Source: Phyto melanocephala
Taxonomy: Eukaryota > Arthropoda > Insecta > Diptera > Rhinophoridae
Assembly (NCBI GenBank): GCA_941918925.1
Contig: OW799235.1
Span: forward strand, 37,594,701-37,658,700
Direction of reading: 5' to 3'
DNA: 64,000 nt
Below are positions 1 to 11,306 of the stretch, piece after piece. Position 1 is the first letter of the stretch. Every line of letters starts with the position of its first letter. The notes under the pieces are model-generated. The model was not told the origin of the DNA. It ran no database searches and worked only from the letters and a program-made list of their open reading frames with translations. The position numbers and the translations under genes were made by a program.

Positions 1-549
1 TGGCCAAATGATGCGCTACAAAATTTTCATTAGATAATTGATATTGTGAGACTTGACAGTAAAAACGGAAATGAGTAGGGCACTTAATACTTTTATTTTG
101 TCTGATGTCTTTGCCTTTTATAAACGTTGTTTCCTAATACTTATGTTGGCTTTGTTAATATATCACTGCAGAAAAGCTGACACGGTCGATTTAACATCAC
201 GACATCATAACGTTAAATCATAAAATCGAGTATTGAACTACATCAACGTAGTCTCATAGCACCTACACGACACTCTGAAGTTGTTGGCAGTACTATGAAC
301 AATATGAAAACCTGTCGTTAAACTACAAACTCTTGTTCGAAAATGATATGGTCCATTCCTGTTTTATATAGAACTGTGTTGTCCATATCAGCCACAATGA
401 ACTATGAAGTTCAATATTATTTGCAGGGATCATAATGTTTTCTTTTATCCATATTTAAAGAACTAACAAGCAAAATGTACCGTTTTTTGCTTCTGTTCAT
501 ATCTATTTAGGCCAATGTATGTATGAATGTGTGTTTAATGCTATAATAA
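1..549. other. AT-rich sequence, nothing recognised
   Basis: No reading frame, RNA gene or repeat terminus could be supported here. The sequence is AT-rich and otherwise unremarkable. Confidence 0.5.
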
Positions 550-1062
550 ATTCGAACAAACATATCTTTTTAAGAAGTCATCGCACTCAAGAAACACACA
601 AATACATAAAAGATAAATAAATTATTTCAAACAAACAGTGAAGTGCAAAAAAAGTAGTGAAAGTCATTTCCACTAGATATTGAGTGAATTAGTTTTGTCT
701 AAAAGTTGGTAGTTTGTATATCAATCATTTTTTCACTAACTGCCTGTTCAACGATGTCGAAAGAAAACACAAGCGAACTTTCATTCGTACAAATACGTTG
801 AAAACAAAAACAAATTTTTAGTTTTTGTTGTTGTTTTCAATATATTTGTACGAATGAAAGTTCGCTTGTGTTTTCTTCGACATCGTTGAACAGGCAGTTA
901 AAGTTATTACGATTTTGATAAGCTTCACTGCAGTAGATAATAAAGTATCAAACGCATGGGTATCTCTGAACATAGGCATGATAAAATACACACTCTTTTG
1001 ACAAACGCACAACTAAATTTATTATATGAATATGAACGGCAAATGTTAAAATAAATACCCAT
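550..1062. repeat. Dispersed repeat, copy 1 (pair with 37930-38262)
   Basis: This segment aligns by eye with 37930-38262. Shared stretches include 'cgcactcaagaaacaca', 'aaacagtgaag', 'cactgcag(c/t)agataat', 'tttgacaaacgca' and '(g/c)caaatgttaa(a/t)ataaatac' in the same order. Copy 1 is longer, partly because it holds the palindrome at 738-899. No coding frame is shared between the copies. The family is not recognised. It may be an old non-autonomous transposon or a segmental duplicate. Confidence 0.6.
738..899. repeat. Near-perfect palindrome (long hairpin)
   Basis: Left arm 738-811 and right arm 821-899 are reverse complements apart from an A indel, a 2-base mismatch and a 3-base length difference, with a spacer of about 9 bases. 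The outer ends read 'aactgcctgttcaacgatg' and its complement. It lies inside the dispersed repeat 550-1062, and the second copy of that repeat (37930-38262) lacks it, so it looks like a later insertion or an inverted duplication. A transcript across it would fold into a hairpin of roughly 75 bp. The short open frame on the minus strand here is a by-product. Confidence 0.85.
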
Positions 1063-1396
1063 TGATAAACTCGCACACATATATTAAGATATCAATATAT
1101 TTATTTAGTTTTTTTTTTTTAAATAAAAATAATCAAAAAGAGATAAAATTGACAAAAAAAAAACAGTTGAGATTTATGAGTTTAACGCCACAAAAGAAAA
1201 TAATTAAATTTATAGGTATACGTGTTATGAAACTTATAAAATAAAAATGACTATAAATATATTCATACATTTTATGAAAAGGTATATATGTACATATGTA
1301 GTAATATAAGGCAATCCTAGTTTCTAATAAACAGTTAAGGCACAGTTAGTTTCAACACAACTAAAACTAATAGTTTAAATATATTCTAAATACAAT
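1063..1396. other. AT-rich spacer
   Basis: Poly-A/T rich sequence between two repeats, with no supported gene. A 60-codon frame here is low-complexity lysine/phenylalanine-rich and is not taken as a gene. Confidence 0.5.
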
Positions 1397-1884
1397 CGGC
1401 CTTATTCATAACAAACAGTTGCCATAAAGTTAGCATAAAATTTATTCACAACACACATGCCAAACTCTGGCTAACGATTTGCTAAACTCTTGTTAACGAG
1501 CTGCCAAACGTTTGCCAACTTATAAAAAACAGCTGTTCTGTGTTGTTGTTTTATATTACCAATATTTTTTTACCTACCGCTTGCCTTGCTTTTCCATTTT
1601 TATAAAAAATTTATTGTTGTTAATTTTTTAAATTTATTTTTCAATTTTAAAAATTGTTATATGGATGGAAAAACAAAAAATGTCAAAATCAAAAAAATGG
1701 TTGCATTTTTTGAGGAGTATCATGCAATTTCAGAGTTGATATATGAAAAGTTGGCAGACGAATAAAAGTTTCTTATGATTTAACTCTGTGCCAACGAGCT
1801 GCCAAGCTAAAGCGGCATTCAAGTTAGCAGCTCGTTGTATGTAGTGTATAAACTGTGGCTAGGTTTTTGTTATGAATAAGGCCG
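1397..1884. mobile_element. Inverted-repeat (MITE-like) element, 'GGCCTTATTCATAACAAA' ends
   Basis: The termini are inverted repeats: 'cggccttattcataacaaa' at the left and its complement at the right (about 19 bp). Subterminal blocks are also inverted or repeated ('aacgagctgcca' at about 1496 and 1792, 'agcagctcgttg' at about 1827). There is no transposase frame. The ends resemble those of the hairpin MITE at 47031-47147 (GGCCGTATTCATAA). I see no clear target duplication, so the superfamily is uncertain. It looks like a non-autonomous cut-and-paste element. Confidence 0.6.
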
Positions 1885-1886
1885 AA

Positions 1887-1994
1887 CTTTTTACCACCCA
1901 TAAACATTCCCTGAAATGTGTAAAACAACTTGCCAAAGTTTGAGTCCGTTAGGTTTAACAATTTCGGAGTCTATAACTAACACACACACACATT
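1887..1994 (-). mobile_element. Helitron remnant (5' part)
   Basis: The sequence matches the 5' region of the Helitrons at 14374-15255 and 31570-32453: 'cacccataaaca', 'caacttgccaaagtttgag', 'ttcggagtctata' and a short (AC)n run. The terminal 'TCTATATATATAAAA' is missing and the rest of the element is gone. It abuts the MITE-like element at 1397-1884. Confidence 0.65.
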
Positions 1995-2585
1995 ATTTAC
2001 AATATTTAAAAATATTGAAAAATTATTCCGTCATTATTATCACTCTTCATTAGCACTCTTTATCGGTAGAATTATATCCCTTTTAATGCACAAGAAAATT
2101 AAACCAACTTACAAAAAAAATCCAATAAAATTCGTTAATGAGTGCTCCGGTCTAGGGATTGCGAGTTCGATTCCTGCCAGATACGGCCAAACAATCCTTG
2201 TTTCTTCTTTTTCGTTAATAACAATTAGACTTTAATTTGTAATCGCAAAAAATACAATGTTTATTTATTTATTAAAAGTCTATGGATGAAATTATTGCAA
2301 ACTAATTAAAATAAATAAAAACAAATGTCACAAATAAAATTTGTCAATAATCTTTAGTAATTTAAGAACAACATTAATTTAAATGATGAAACAATATATG
2401 TATTTTACAATTAAATTTTATTTAAATATTTATTTATGTTTACATCTACAGTGACATTTTACAGATTGTTGAAAATTTTTAATATGGGAACTTCCACAGA
2501 AAGGTCACTTAATTTGAAACCTTTTAAATGCTTATAACTAGGTCATACAGTTTGAGTTGCTTTCACTTTTAACTTTGCATTTTTA
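1995..2585. other. AT-rich sequence with a weak tRNA-like patch
   Basis: Mostly AT-rich. Around 2145-2195, 'ggattgcgagttcgattcc' resembles the TΨC arm (B box) of a tRNA, but no full cloverleaf or acceptor pairing can be drawn. It may be a scrap of a tRNA-derived SINE. No other feature is supported. Confidence 0.3.
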
Positions 2586-3130
2586 TGCATTTTATAACAT
2601 TTCAAACTGACCATATTCTACCGATGACGTCCTCTCTTTTGATATCAATATTGTTCGGGTTAAAGGTTACTCCCTGCAAAATTACTATTTTAGACCCATA
2701 TATTCGCTATTTTATGTCGTACGCCATCTTGAATTTTAAATTTTTCATAGCTTATTATATTCTTCTGGTCAAGCTCTTTCGTTTGATATCAATACTAAAG
2801 AGTTTGTGTGTATTTTAATTTAAGATTTTTGAATCCTAATAAAAAGTTTATAATTGCGGTCATCGTGAATTATAAATTTTTTTATAATGTATAGGTCATT
2901 AAAGTAAAGTCTTAAATTTTAATACTCACGTCGCTTCTCTCTGTTGTCCAGATGCTAAAAAAATAGATTTTCGTTCGTTAAGTTATAGGAAAAAACCAAG
3001 AAACATTTGTATTTTTGTGCCTTTATCTCAGTTAGTTTGCAACCAGTTTATCCTCAGCAATAATTTTTGAGACTACAGCATGAATGAACTTGTAATTTTT
3101 CCCTATACTTTTGCCGATTAGGATTGAAAA
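2586..3130. repeat. Old dispersed repeat remnants
   Basis: Phrases such as 'gtcaagctctttcgtttgat', 'cgccatcttgaat' and 'tatctcagttagtttgca' recur in diverged form at about 23640-23830, about 35800-36200 and about 53780-53850. These look like decayed DINE-like or related repeats, not genes. Boundaries cannot be set by eye. Confidence 0.4.
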
Positions 3131-3169
3131 ACCTAGAGTTGCACAATGTTGATTTTTATGCTAAAAGTA

Positions 3170-3461
3170 TGAACAAAGATGGTCGTGTTTGTTTGCTTAT
3201 ATCTCAGAAAGCTATGGAGCAAATGTGCTGGATTTCAACAGCGGTTCAGTCACGGATATTTCTAAAAGATTCATACCACATACAGATCTGTGCAATATGT
3301 TGAAGCTACTTAAAGTTGATTTCAATCAACACACGGACAAATAAATATTGCTTAATCGAGTTTCCTTTTCATAAGTTTTCAGAAAATTTATTCTTTATAC
3401 CGTAGAAATTAAAAACGGACCTACAAAGCGAAATATACCCCTAGATGAGGGGTAAATATAG
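3170..3461 (-). mobile_element. Degenerate DINE-like family A fragment
   Basis: Matches the 5' half of family A copies (for example 18590-18895) in order: 'gtcgtg', 'gctcatatctcagaaag' in altered form, 'acatacagatctg', 'acacacggaca', 'cataag(c/t)tttcagaaaat' and a terminal 'gatgaggggtaaata'. The hairpin end is missing. Confidence 0.6.
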
Positions 3462-4720
3462 TAGTATTTAAAGAATCCCGGAAAAGTTGCAAATTTTGTT
3501 GACATTAATTATAGAGTTGTTTTCCAAACGTTTTTTGGTGGTGTCCACACTACATCGAAGATTTTTCCGAAAACCCATTTTTAGAAACGAAAATCCAATA
3601 AGTATTTATTATCCAACACGATCCTTCGTTAAGTGCTCTGACGCGGTTAACTTAGCTGAAATGCGTTTAATATAAAATTCAAAATCAGCCAAACAAGACT
3701 TTGACTCCAGGTTGGTCTTTACTTTAATATTTATTTTATTTTGCAATAATTTCGTAACAATTTGATATAACGTTCTTGCTTAATTTGCAATTGAACTAAG
3801 TGTTAAGTGTAAGCCGTTATAATTAACGATTAAGAAAGCTAAATAGTTTTTTTTTTCTCGACTAAAATTGTTTTTTCAATATTTTCCAACCATAACCGTA
3901 TGAAGTTTAACATTTTAAATCTTGCTAAATATTTATTATTCCCCTTAATATATTACGTTCGCAATTTTGTTTTAAAAACGTGTACAAAAGGAATGCTGAA
4001 TTTGAATATTTAATGTTTTCCATTGAATTGATAAAATGTTTAATATTTAATAGAAACAATTATTTACATACCTTCGCATGTACACATGTACTATTCACAT
4101 ACATACATATAATCGTTAAGCAATATTTCTTCTCAATTGAAAAGCCAATCTTGATAATTTGACTACGTGTCTATGCATGACAAAGGCGACTTAGGGTATC
4201 TTTACTAAAAAAAAAATCATAGAAATAGTTATCACAAATTTTTCTTTTTGGAAAAAAAGCAGTGTTTAAAAACAAATCATAAAAGACGACAGTAGCAGCA
4301 CCCTTGTCTTCTTGTGGAGGTGTATGTGTGTTTTGTATTTAACTATGTTTACATGTATGTCACCATATACTTAAATAGTGAGTGCTTAGATATGACGTAT
4401 GGTATATAACAAAATGCCCCTTCTAATATTATTTAAATTTTTTGCATGTTTTTCTCTCTTTTGCTTCTATTAAATCATTTTATTTATTTTTGTTTTTGTT
4501 TTCCTTTTTTGACACCCCTGTTATTATTGTTTATTAGATCATTTTTCTTAAGTTCTAATGTTTTTGTTGTTTTGTCGTATATGTTGTTGTTGTCTTTGTT
4601 TACTTTTTAATCCAGTATTAACTAATGAAACCTTTAACATAAGAAAAAAAATGCCTAACACCATCCTAGCACCACTATAAAAACCCCTCTATCAACCAAC
4701 ACTTTATAAGTATATTACTA
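3462..4720. other. AT-rich stretch, no gene seen
   Basis: T-rich low-complexity blocks and short open frames with no protein-like composition. Nothing can be assigned. Confidence 0.5.
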
Positions 4721-4949
4721 AAGCCTGTAGTACACGAAATGCAAAAAGCCACATACGCATATGGCTGTGGCGTAATATTGACGTTATCATAAAGCATAAA
4801 TATAATTGGACTTAAATACATTTTGTGTAATATCAAAATCTTACCGCATGCAGCCACTACGATTATAATGTAACCAAATTGCTGAACACTTTAGTGACGT
4901 CAGACCCACATGTGCATGTGGCTTTTTACATTTCGTGTATCATAGGCTT
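4721..4949. mobile_element. Short foldback MITE
   Basis: The ends are an inverted repeat of about 34 bp. The left end begins 'aagcctgtagtacacgaaat' and continues with 'gcaaaaagccacat'. The right end, read on the minus strand, gives 'aagcctatgatacacgaaat' and then 'gtaaaaagccacat'. The interior has no coding potential. This is a non-autonomous inverted-repeat element. The flanks show no convincing target duplication, so I do not name a superfamily. Confidence 0.75.
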
Positions 4950-5379
4950 GAGTCAATGTTTCATACGTTAGTGCGCTTTCATATGTTAGTTCGTGCTAGT
5001 ATTAATGTAGGATTATTTGGAAGTAATTCTTTTAACTCACTTTGCCGATGATAACCGCAACACCCACTGTGCCAGTAGTTTGATATCAGTTATTTATGTA
5101 AATTTGTACATTCATACAAACATTTGTATGTAAATAAGAATACGTACACAGATGCACACATTCACATATAAATTTCTTACAGAGTACAAATAACTAACAA
5201 CCATATTTTCTTACCAATCCACCATATTCAGAAGTTATGCCCGCATTACCCCTTTCCTGTACCCCCTACACCATTTGTTATTGTCATCATGGTAATGAAT
5301 ACAAAGAAAATTGTTATACTTACATATATATCCATACACATGAGGTCAACCCGAAAATTTGTTTAAAAAATCTTGCTTA
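4950..5379. other. AT-rich spacer
   Basis: No supported gene or repeat terminus. Contains 'acataca'-type simple sequence. Confidence 0.45.
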
Positions 5380-5752
5380 AGGCCAGTTTAGACTATAATA
5401 CAAGTCGTACGACATGTCAAAAATTCGTTTAATGGACAAAAGAAAAAAGTGTAAAAGCAAATTGTAAGCAGTAGTAAAAATCACGAGAGAGAAAATACAA
5501 ATGAAAATTTGACAAGCGGACCGTATTTTTTCATTTCTTAAATCATTTTAAAAAATGGTGCATTTCATTAGATCAGAGGTGTATTTCAATGTAGTCATTG
5601 GCAAACACATTAAGGGTGTGCTAGCGATTCTACAACAATTACAAAAACAACATGTATTGATTTTGATTTTGTTACACAGCGTCGAAGAAAATGGTTTGTT
5701 GTTTCTGTAGTTTTGTAGAGCTACAAACACCATAAGTTGTTTTATTTATTTA

Positions 5753-6355
5753 CTAGAAAAGCCCGGCGCGCGTTGCTACGCCCCTTAATGAATAAAAATT
5801 CATTCTGAATTTTAATTGAATATCAACTGCAAAAAGCTTAAAATTATAACTTTTTTATTGGGCGTGGCACTGCCCACTTTTCTAATCACGAAACTGTATA
5901 GGTATGTCAGCTCAATAAGTGTGTGCAAAGTCTCAGAAAAATCGATCTAGTGCAAGTAGCTAAAAATTATAACTAATTTCTTATGGGCGAGGCCCCGCCC
6001 ACTTTTCTAATCACGAAATTCTATAGTCATGACAGCTCAATATGTGCGCAAAATTATATAGTCATGACAGCTTAATATGTGTGTGCAAAGTTTCACAAAA
6101 ATCGGTAGATAGAATGTACCTAAAAAGCATAACTTTGTTATGGGCGTGGCCCCGCTCACTTTTCTAATCACGAAATTATATAGTCATGACAGCTCAATAT
6201 GTGTGCAAAGTTTAAGAAAAATCGGTCAAGTGCAAGTAGCTAAAAATGATAACTAATTTTTTATGGGCGTGGGCCGCCCACTTTTTTCCACACATAAGCA
6301 CTCCCTGGAGTCTATAGCTAACACACAGACAGAGTTTCACTTTTATATATATAGA
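5753..6355 (-). mobile_element. Non-autonomous Helitron (family 1), 603 bp
   Basis: The 3' end (low coordinates) reads, on the minus strand, 'ggcgtagcaacgcgcgccgg' and then '...CTAG', followed by T. The 5' end is 'TCTATATATATAAAAGTG', preceded by A. Insertion between A and T with 5'-TC and 3'-CTAG ends is the signature of canonical Helitrons. The interior has repeated blocks of 'gggcgtggc...gcccac' and 'tcatgacagctcaatatgtg', shared with 14374-15255 and 31570-32453. There is no Rep/helicase frame, so it is non-autonomous. Confidence 0.85.
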
Positions 6356-6553
6356 TTAAACACATTCAAAGACAATAGAAAAAGAATAAAACTAAAATTT
6401 TATCTCTGTAGAAAACGCAAAACACCTTATTTATTTTAAAATATATTCTTTATTATTTTTTGTACTTGCGATTATAATTTTTTGTGTTAGTTAGATTTTT
6501 TGTTTATTTGTTTTTTTAAATCGTCTACTTTGATTCTTCTTCACACTAATTTC

Positions 6554-6591
6554 ATTCTCTCCATACTTATTTTCTTGAGTATGGAGAGAAT
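6554..6591. repeat. Perfect 14-bp hairpin
   Basis: 'attctctccatact' is followed after a 10-base loop by its exact complement 'agtatggagagaat'. It lies inside the inverted-repeat element 5380-6659. There is no poly-T tract or gene context that would make it a terminator. Confidence 0.8.
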
Positions 6592-6659
6592 TTCATCACA
6601 TTTTGCTTCTACAAAATCTAGTTGAAGTTGTACTAAATGTATTATAGTCTAAACTGGTC

Positions 6660-8060
6660 TTTTTTGCTGAAAAAATTACATGTATAAATACATAAGCATT
6701 AATACCAACTAAATGTGTATTTTACAAATCTAGGATCATTACGATCGGACAAAGCTTACTTTTAGTCGATATGATAAATGAACGACTTTAAAAAAAAAAA
6801 AATATAACGCAAAAATTTTAAATTTTATTGTGTTAAAACAGTATGTAAAATATTAGACAAAGTTTTGTAAATAAAAATGGGATTTATATATACACAGTCC
6901 TTTTCATTCGCTCGTCGCAAGTATTTATTTTTTAATTAAATAAATCTTAATACAAAGTGATGATGTTTTTGTTTTCATTTTTGTTGTAATATTAATGTAC
7001 TTATGTATGTATACAGTTACTGTTGTTGTTTGTGTTATTACTTTTATTTCTAAAAACAATTTCTATAATTTTCTATTGTTATTTAGCCTGACTCTGCTCA
7101 CTCATTCGTTCATTCGCTGTCATTATAATCATTGTTATTGTTTGTTTTATAACAAATCAATACCCTCTTGTCTCATTTTATTTATTACCATCATGTAGTT
7201 TGTATACCCTTCACCATGCATGACAAGGGTACAACTATCCAGCAAAAAAGTCGAGATTCTTGAAACACTCACATTAGATTTAAAAATGAAACGTCTATAT
7301 AAGCTTTGAAAAAAGCTTTACTTTGACACAGTAGTGGAAGTGAATAAATTAATCAAAAATTGCAAAAATTAATCAATTACAAATGCATCTGTCCTTACTT
7401 TACTACGAAGCAGATTTTTAAGGGAGAAAATTAGAAACATTCTATGGGTAAGACTGTCATTTACATACTACGAGTACACTAGGCTTTGAAAAACGTGCAT
7501 TTTGTCCTAAAAAGGTAATGTTTAAAAGTGGAAGCTCACCATGCATACTTCATGCCTTCCGAAAGATTGTCTGTAAGCGAAATCTTAACATTTCTCTCTT
7601 TCATTCATGTTTAGTCTGAAGCACTATTTTTTATGGGTATCCATAAAAGTTTTATCGTTCATTTGTTGTTTTTATATAAACTTCGTAATTACATAACATA
7701 TTTCTATAAATACTGCCGTATTCTTAAAAAATAACAAACAATAAAAATTAAACAACAAGTGTCGCCAGTACTTGTGGAGACGGGTCTTATGTGAAGCAGA
7801 CCAAAAAAGTCATTTTTATATGTCCCTTAAAGGTACTGTAGTGTAAATATAAAGTGGCGTCAAGTATACGACCAGATTTAGTTGTTGGGAGGTACATGTA
7901 AGGCCCCAGTCTTCCTCACTTATGAACACCGAACTATTACCGAACAACTTTTTTAAAAGGCGACAGCACCCAGAAATTTTAATGAAATGCCATTTAATCA
8001 AAATTATTGAGAACAACTTTAAAGTTAAACATCAAATAAAGATTTAGGAATTTTAACGAC
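6660..8060. other. Non-coding stretch with a possible DINE-like scrap
   Basis: At about 7204-7235, 'tatacccttcaccatg' followed by 'acaagggta' resembles the 5' end of a family A element, but the match fades soon after. The rest is AT-rich. A 66-codon minus-strand frame at 7816-8016 has mixed composition, but I see no family motif and no neighbour support. Confidence 0.4.
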
Positions 8061-8069
8061 TTGTTTATT

Positions 8070-9290
8070 TATTTATTTAGGTCTATGGATTCAAGATCCT
8101 TACAGACTTTTAGACAGTAAAAATAGTTACATAATTTCAGTTATTCAAGATAAAAATTATTTTAGACTTTACAATATTAACATTTAAAGAAAAATCAACA
8201 TATTGATAAAATTTATTAAATTCAGTACAAATTTTTAAAAACGGATCAGAGTTGGCATAATTTCTTCTGAAAACTTTGACAGATAGTGGATAAAATAACG
8301 TGTAGAACGAGATGGTACATTAAAAGAGATATTGGAAATAAAGAAATCAGAGCATACATTTCCCTTTATTAAGTTGAGAACAAGCGTGACATTTAGCATC
8401 GTTCTTCGACTTTTTAGCGTTGGCAGCTTTATAAGAGCAAGTCTACTTGTGTAAGGCGGCATGTTTAACGGATTCCAGTTTTGGCATCGAAGACAAAATA
8501 ACAGGAATTGTTTTTGTACAGATTCAATGCTATTGTTGTAAACATTATACGTTGGATCCCAAATTATTGAACCATTCTCAAGAATAGGCCTGACCAGGGA
8601 AGTATATAATTGTTTCGTTATGTATGGGTCCTCAAACTCCTTCGACCAGCGTTTTATAAATCCAATTACTGCACGTGATTTGTTAACAGTAACAGAGATA
8701 TGTTGAATAAAATTTAGTTTAGGATCTAGTAAAATTCCAAGGTCGGAGACAGTTTTGAGTCTGTCCAGAGTATGACCATTTAAGACATAATTTACGTTAA
8801 TATGGCATCTACGAAAGAAACACATGTATTTGCATTTTTCAGGATTCAGCTCCATTAGGTTAAGAACAAAAAGCATCTAAGTCCTTTTGAAGGAGGATAT
8901 GATCAGCATGATGATTATAACTAAGGAATATTTTTACGTCATCGGCATACATTAGAACATCCGAGAATTTAATCGAATTTGGCAGATCGTTAATAAATAG
9001 GGAAAACAGCAATGGGCCAAGATGACTTCCCTGTGGGACACCAGAAATAACAGCAATAGGCTCAGAAGTTATATTTTTAAAACGAACATTCTGCTTTCTA
9101 TTCGTCAGATACGAATCAATCTAACTGGAGACAGTTTTCCGTAAATCCTATCAGATCAAGTTTTTTTATTAGAAGTTTGTGATTGACTTTATCAAAAGCT
9201 TTACTAAAGTCAGTGTAAATTGCATCAGTTTGCTTCTGTTCAACAAAACCACGATTTACTAGCATAGTAAAGTGCAGCAGATTAGTTACA
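8070..9290 (-). pseudogene. Jockey-like LINE reverse transcriptase, 5'-truncated and frameshifted
   Basis: Reverse transcriptase of a non-LTR retrotransposon, which copies its own RNA into DNA at a nicked target. Read on the minus strand, motifs appear in order: 'IYTDFSKAFDKVNH' (about 9220-9180), 'GVPQGS.LGPLLFSLFINDLP' (about 9045-8985), the catalytic 'MYADDVK' (about 8955-8930), then 'ELNPEKCKYM' and a C-terminal thumb-like region in the 213-codon frame 8235-8876. There is at least one frameshift near 9120 and a frame break at about 8880, so it cannot make a whole enzyme. The endonuclease and ORF1 are absent, as expected for 5' truncation. The 3' end lies at about 8062-8080 in a (TAAA)n-like tail. 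Motif style fits the jockey group, but clade assignment is by eye. Confidence 0.9.
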
Positions 9291-9703
9291 GATGCTGAAA
9301 AGTAGCTACACTGGAAACAGTGATAACATAGAACTAGATAAAGACTAAAATAAGTGACTTACTTATTACTATCACCGAAGAAATTTGTATGTACATCCTT
9401 TCCACCCATTTGATCTAATAAAAACTCATGTCCGGTTGATAATAGACCAGTTATATTACATATATTTTTTTAATAATAACCATTCTATAAAAAAATACAC
9501 TTTTTCTATATTTAATCAAGTAACAGTGCTACATTCGCTATATATATTTAAACAGTATGTAAAAAAAGACCGCTATGTTTTATAACTGTTTAAACTAAAC
9601 AATAATCTGAATAATTAATATAATTTTTTTCGCCAATATCTTCATCGGTAATTGATCCATTCAATCAAAATTTTCTGTAAGTATTTCCAGAGGTACATCT
9701 GTA
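9291..9703. other. AT-rich spacer
   Basis: No gene or element end identified between the LINE pseudogene and the next Helitron. Confidence 0.4.
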
Positions 9704-11306
9704 TACCTATATATAAAAGAGTAACGTGACTGACTCCCTGACTGACTGATTCATCATCGCACAGCCCAAACGCAAAGAGCTAGAGACATGAAATTTGGAC
9801 AATCGGTTCCTCTTTCAATGTATAGCTCCACTAAGAAGGGATTTTTGGAAATTCGTACTTTAAGGGGGTAAGAAAGCGTAAAAAGGGTAAAATCGGTAAT
9901 CTTATATCTGCTAAAATAAAAATGATACAAATTAAATTTAAAAAGTATTGTAATTTGCACAAAAAATAAGCTGACAAGTGTCTGACCTTTTTTTGAATTT
10001 TCAACCCCTAAGGGGAAAAAACGGGTAAAAACTATAATTTGGTACTTTTTTGGTACCCTATGTAACTTCCGAACACATGAAGCTAGGAAAAAAAATTAAA
10101 CTGTTTTAAGTAATCCGCGAAAAAATATTAATAAAAATTTGGCACTTTTTTCAAATTCACATTTATAACGGGTAAAAATTGTCCCTTTTTTTGGTATTTT
10201 TTTAAAAGAAACTTTTCTAATATTATTCAATGGGACAAAATTTGATATTTATTATTGCCTAATAGAATATGGACAATTATTTAGGTGGAGTTTTTGGAAA
10301 CTTTTTTGGGGACAAAAAAGGTACCAAAAAGGGGAAATTTCTGAAAATGTATGTAAATCCTAATTGGACGGCCAATTTTCACAAAATTTTTTATTGGGAT
10401 TTCACCAGACATAAAAAACTATGTAATTTAGTAAAAAATTAAACACATTCATAACAGGGTGGAAAGGGGAAAAATCGGGAAAAGAGTTTGGTACTTTTTA
10501 AAACATAATTACTTTTTTACATAGATACTTTAACATTTTAAACTCGGAATTTGGAACTTTGATCAAAAATGTACTTTTTCGCATTTCTATGGAACTTTTT
10601 GTATTTTCTACATTAATAGAGGTAGTATTGTACAATCAAGGACTATTGATTCCAAGTGAGACTACAAATGTTATGGGCGACAAAAAAGGTACTTTCTAGA
10701 ATTTTTATGGTACTTTTTGTATTTTCTACATTTGCGAAGCTAGAATTTTGAAATTAGTGACTATTGATACAAGGTGAGACTGAAAATGTTATGGTAGACC
10801 AAAAGGTACTTTTTGTATTTTCTACGTTTATAAAGCTAAAAATGTGAAATAAATGATTGTTGATTCAATTTGAGAATTAAAATGATATTGGAGACACAAA
10901 AAGCCTTTTTGCATACTTATTGTACTCTTTGTATTTTTACGTTTGTAAACATAGATTCTTAAAATTAGTGTTTTTTGATCCGAGGTCTAAATCCTAATAT
11001 TACGGACGACCAAAATAAAATAAAGGTAATAATAAACCAAGTGGAAGTTGTACTCTTATTATTTTTGGGGTCATTTTTGCAAAATATGAATCTTAATTTT
11101 TGAAACTCAGTAGCATTGATCTTGCTTTTAGTTAGGAAATATATGCCCGATATATCCTTACTATACTTTTTATTTTTCTAAGTAAATTGAATCAGAGATA
11201 CAAATTTTTATAAATAGAATCAAAAATATTTAATAATTATAAATAGAACTTGACTATCCAATAAATAGTAAGAACTGCGCTATCGAAGTAGCGGGTTAAA
11301 TGCTAG
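9704..11306 (+). mobile_element. Helitron (family 2), about 1.6 kb
   Basis: The 5' end 'cctatatataaaagagtaac' is followed by a short CTGA-type repeat, and resembles Helitron 5' termini (TC changed to TA or CC here). The 3' end is strong: a hairpin 'CGCTA-tcgaag-TAGCG' at 11278-11293, 10 bases before 'CTAG' at 11303-11306, followed by T. The interior has repeated 'ggtactttttgtattttc' blocks and no Rep/helicase frame, so it is non-autonomous. It does not match the family 1 Helitrons of this window except at the generic ends. The 5' boundary is uncertain by a few bases. Confidence 0.75.

Larger units (their letters stand above)
5380..6659. mobile_element. Inverted-repeat element with a nested Helitron
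   Basis: The terminal inverted repeat of about 24 bp reads '(a)ggccagtttagactataa' plus 'taca' at the left and '(a)gaccagtttagactataa' plus 'taca' from the right on the minus strand. There is no transposase frame, so it is a non-autonomous cut-and-paste type element. It contains the Helitron at 5753-6355 and a perfect 14-bp hairpin at 6554-6591. The short frame on the minus strand at 5548-5733 shows no family features. Confidence 0.7.

Noticed and set aside
2145..2195. Functional tRNA gene
   Set aside because: Only a B-box-like patch is present; no acceptor or anticodon stem can be paired.
7816..8016. 66-codon frame with mixed composition
   Set aside because: No motif, start context or repeat support; length is expected by chance.
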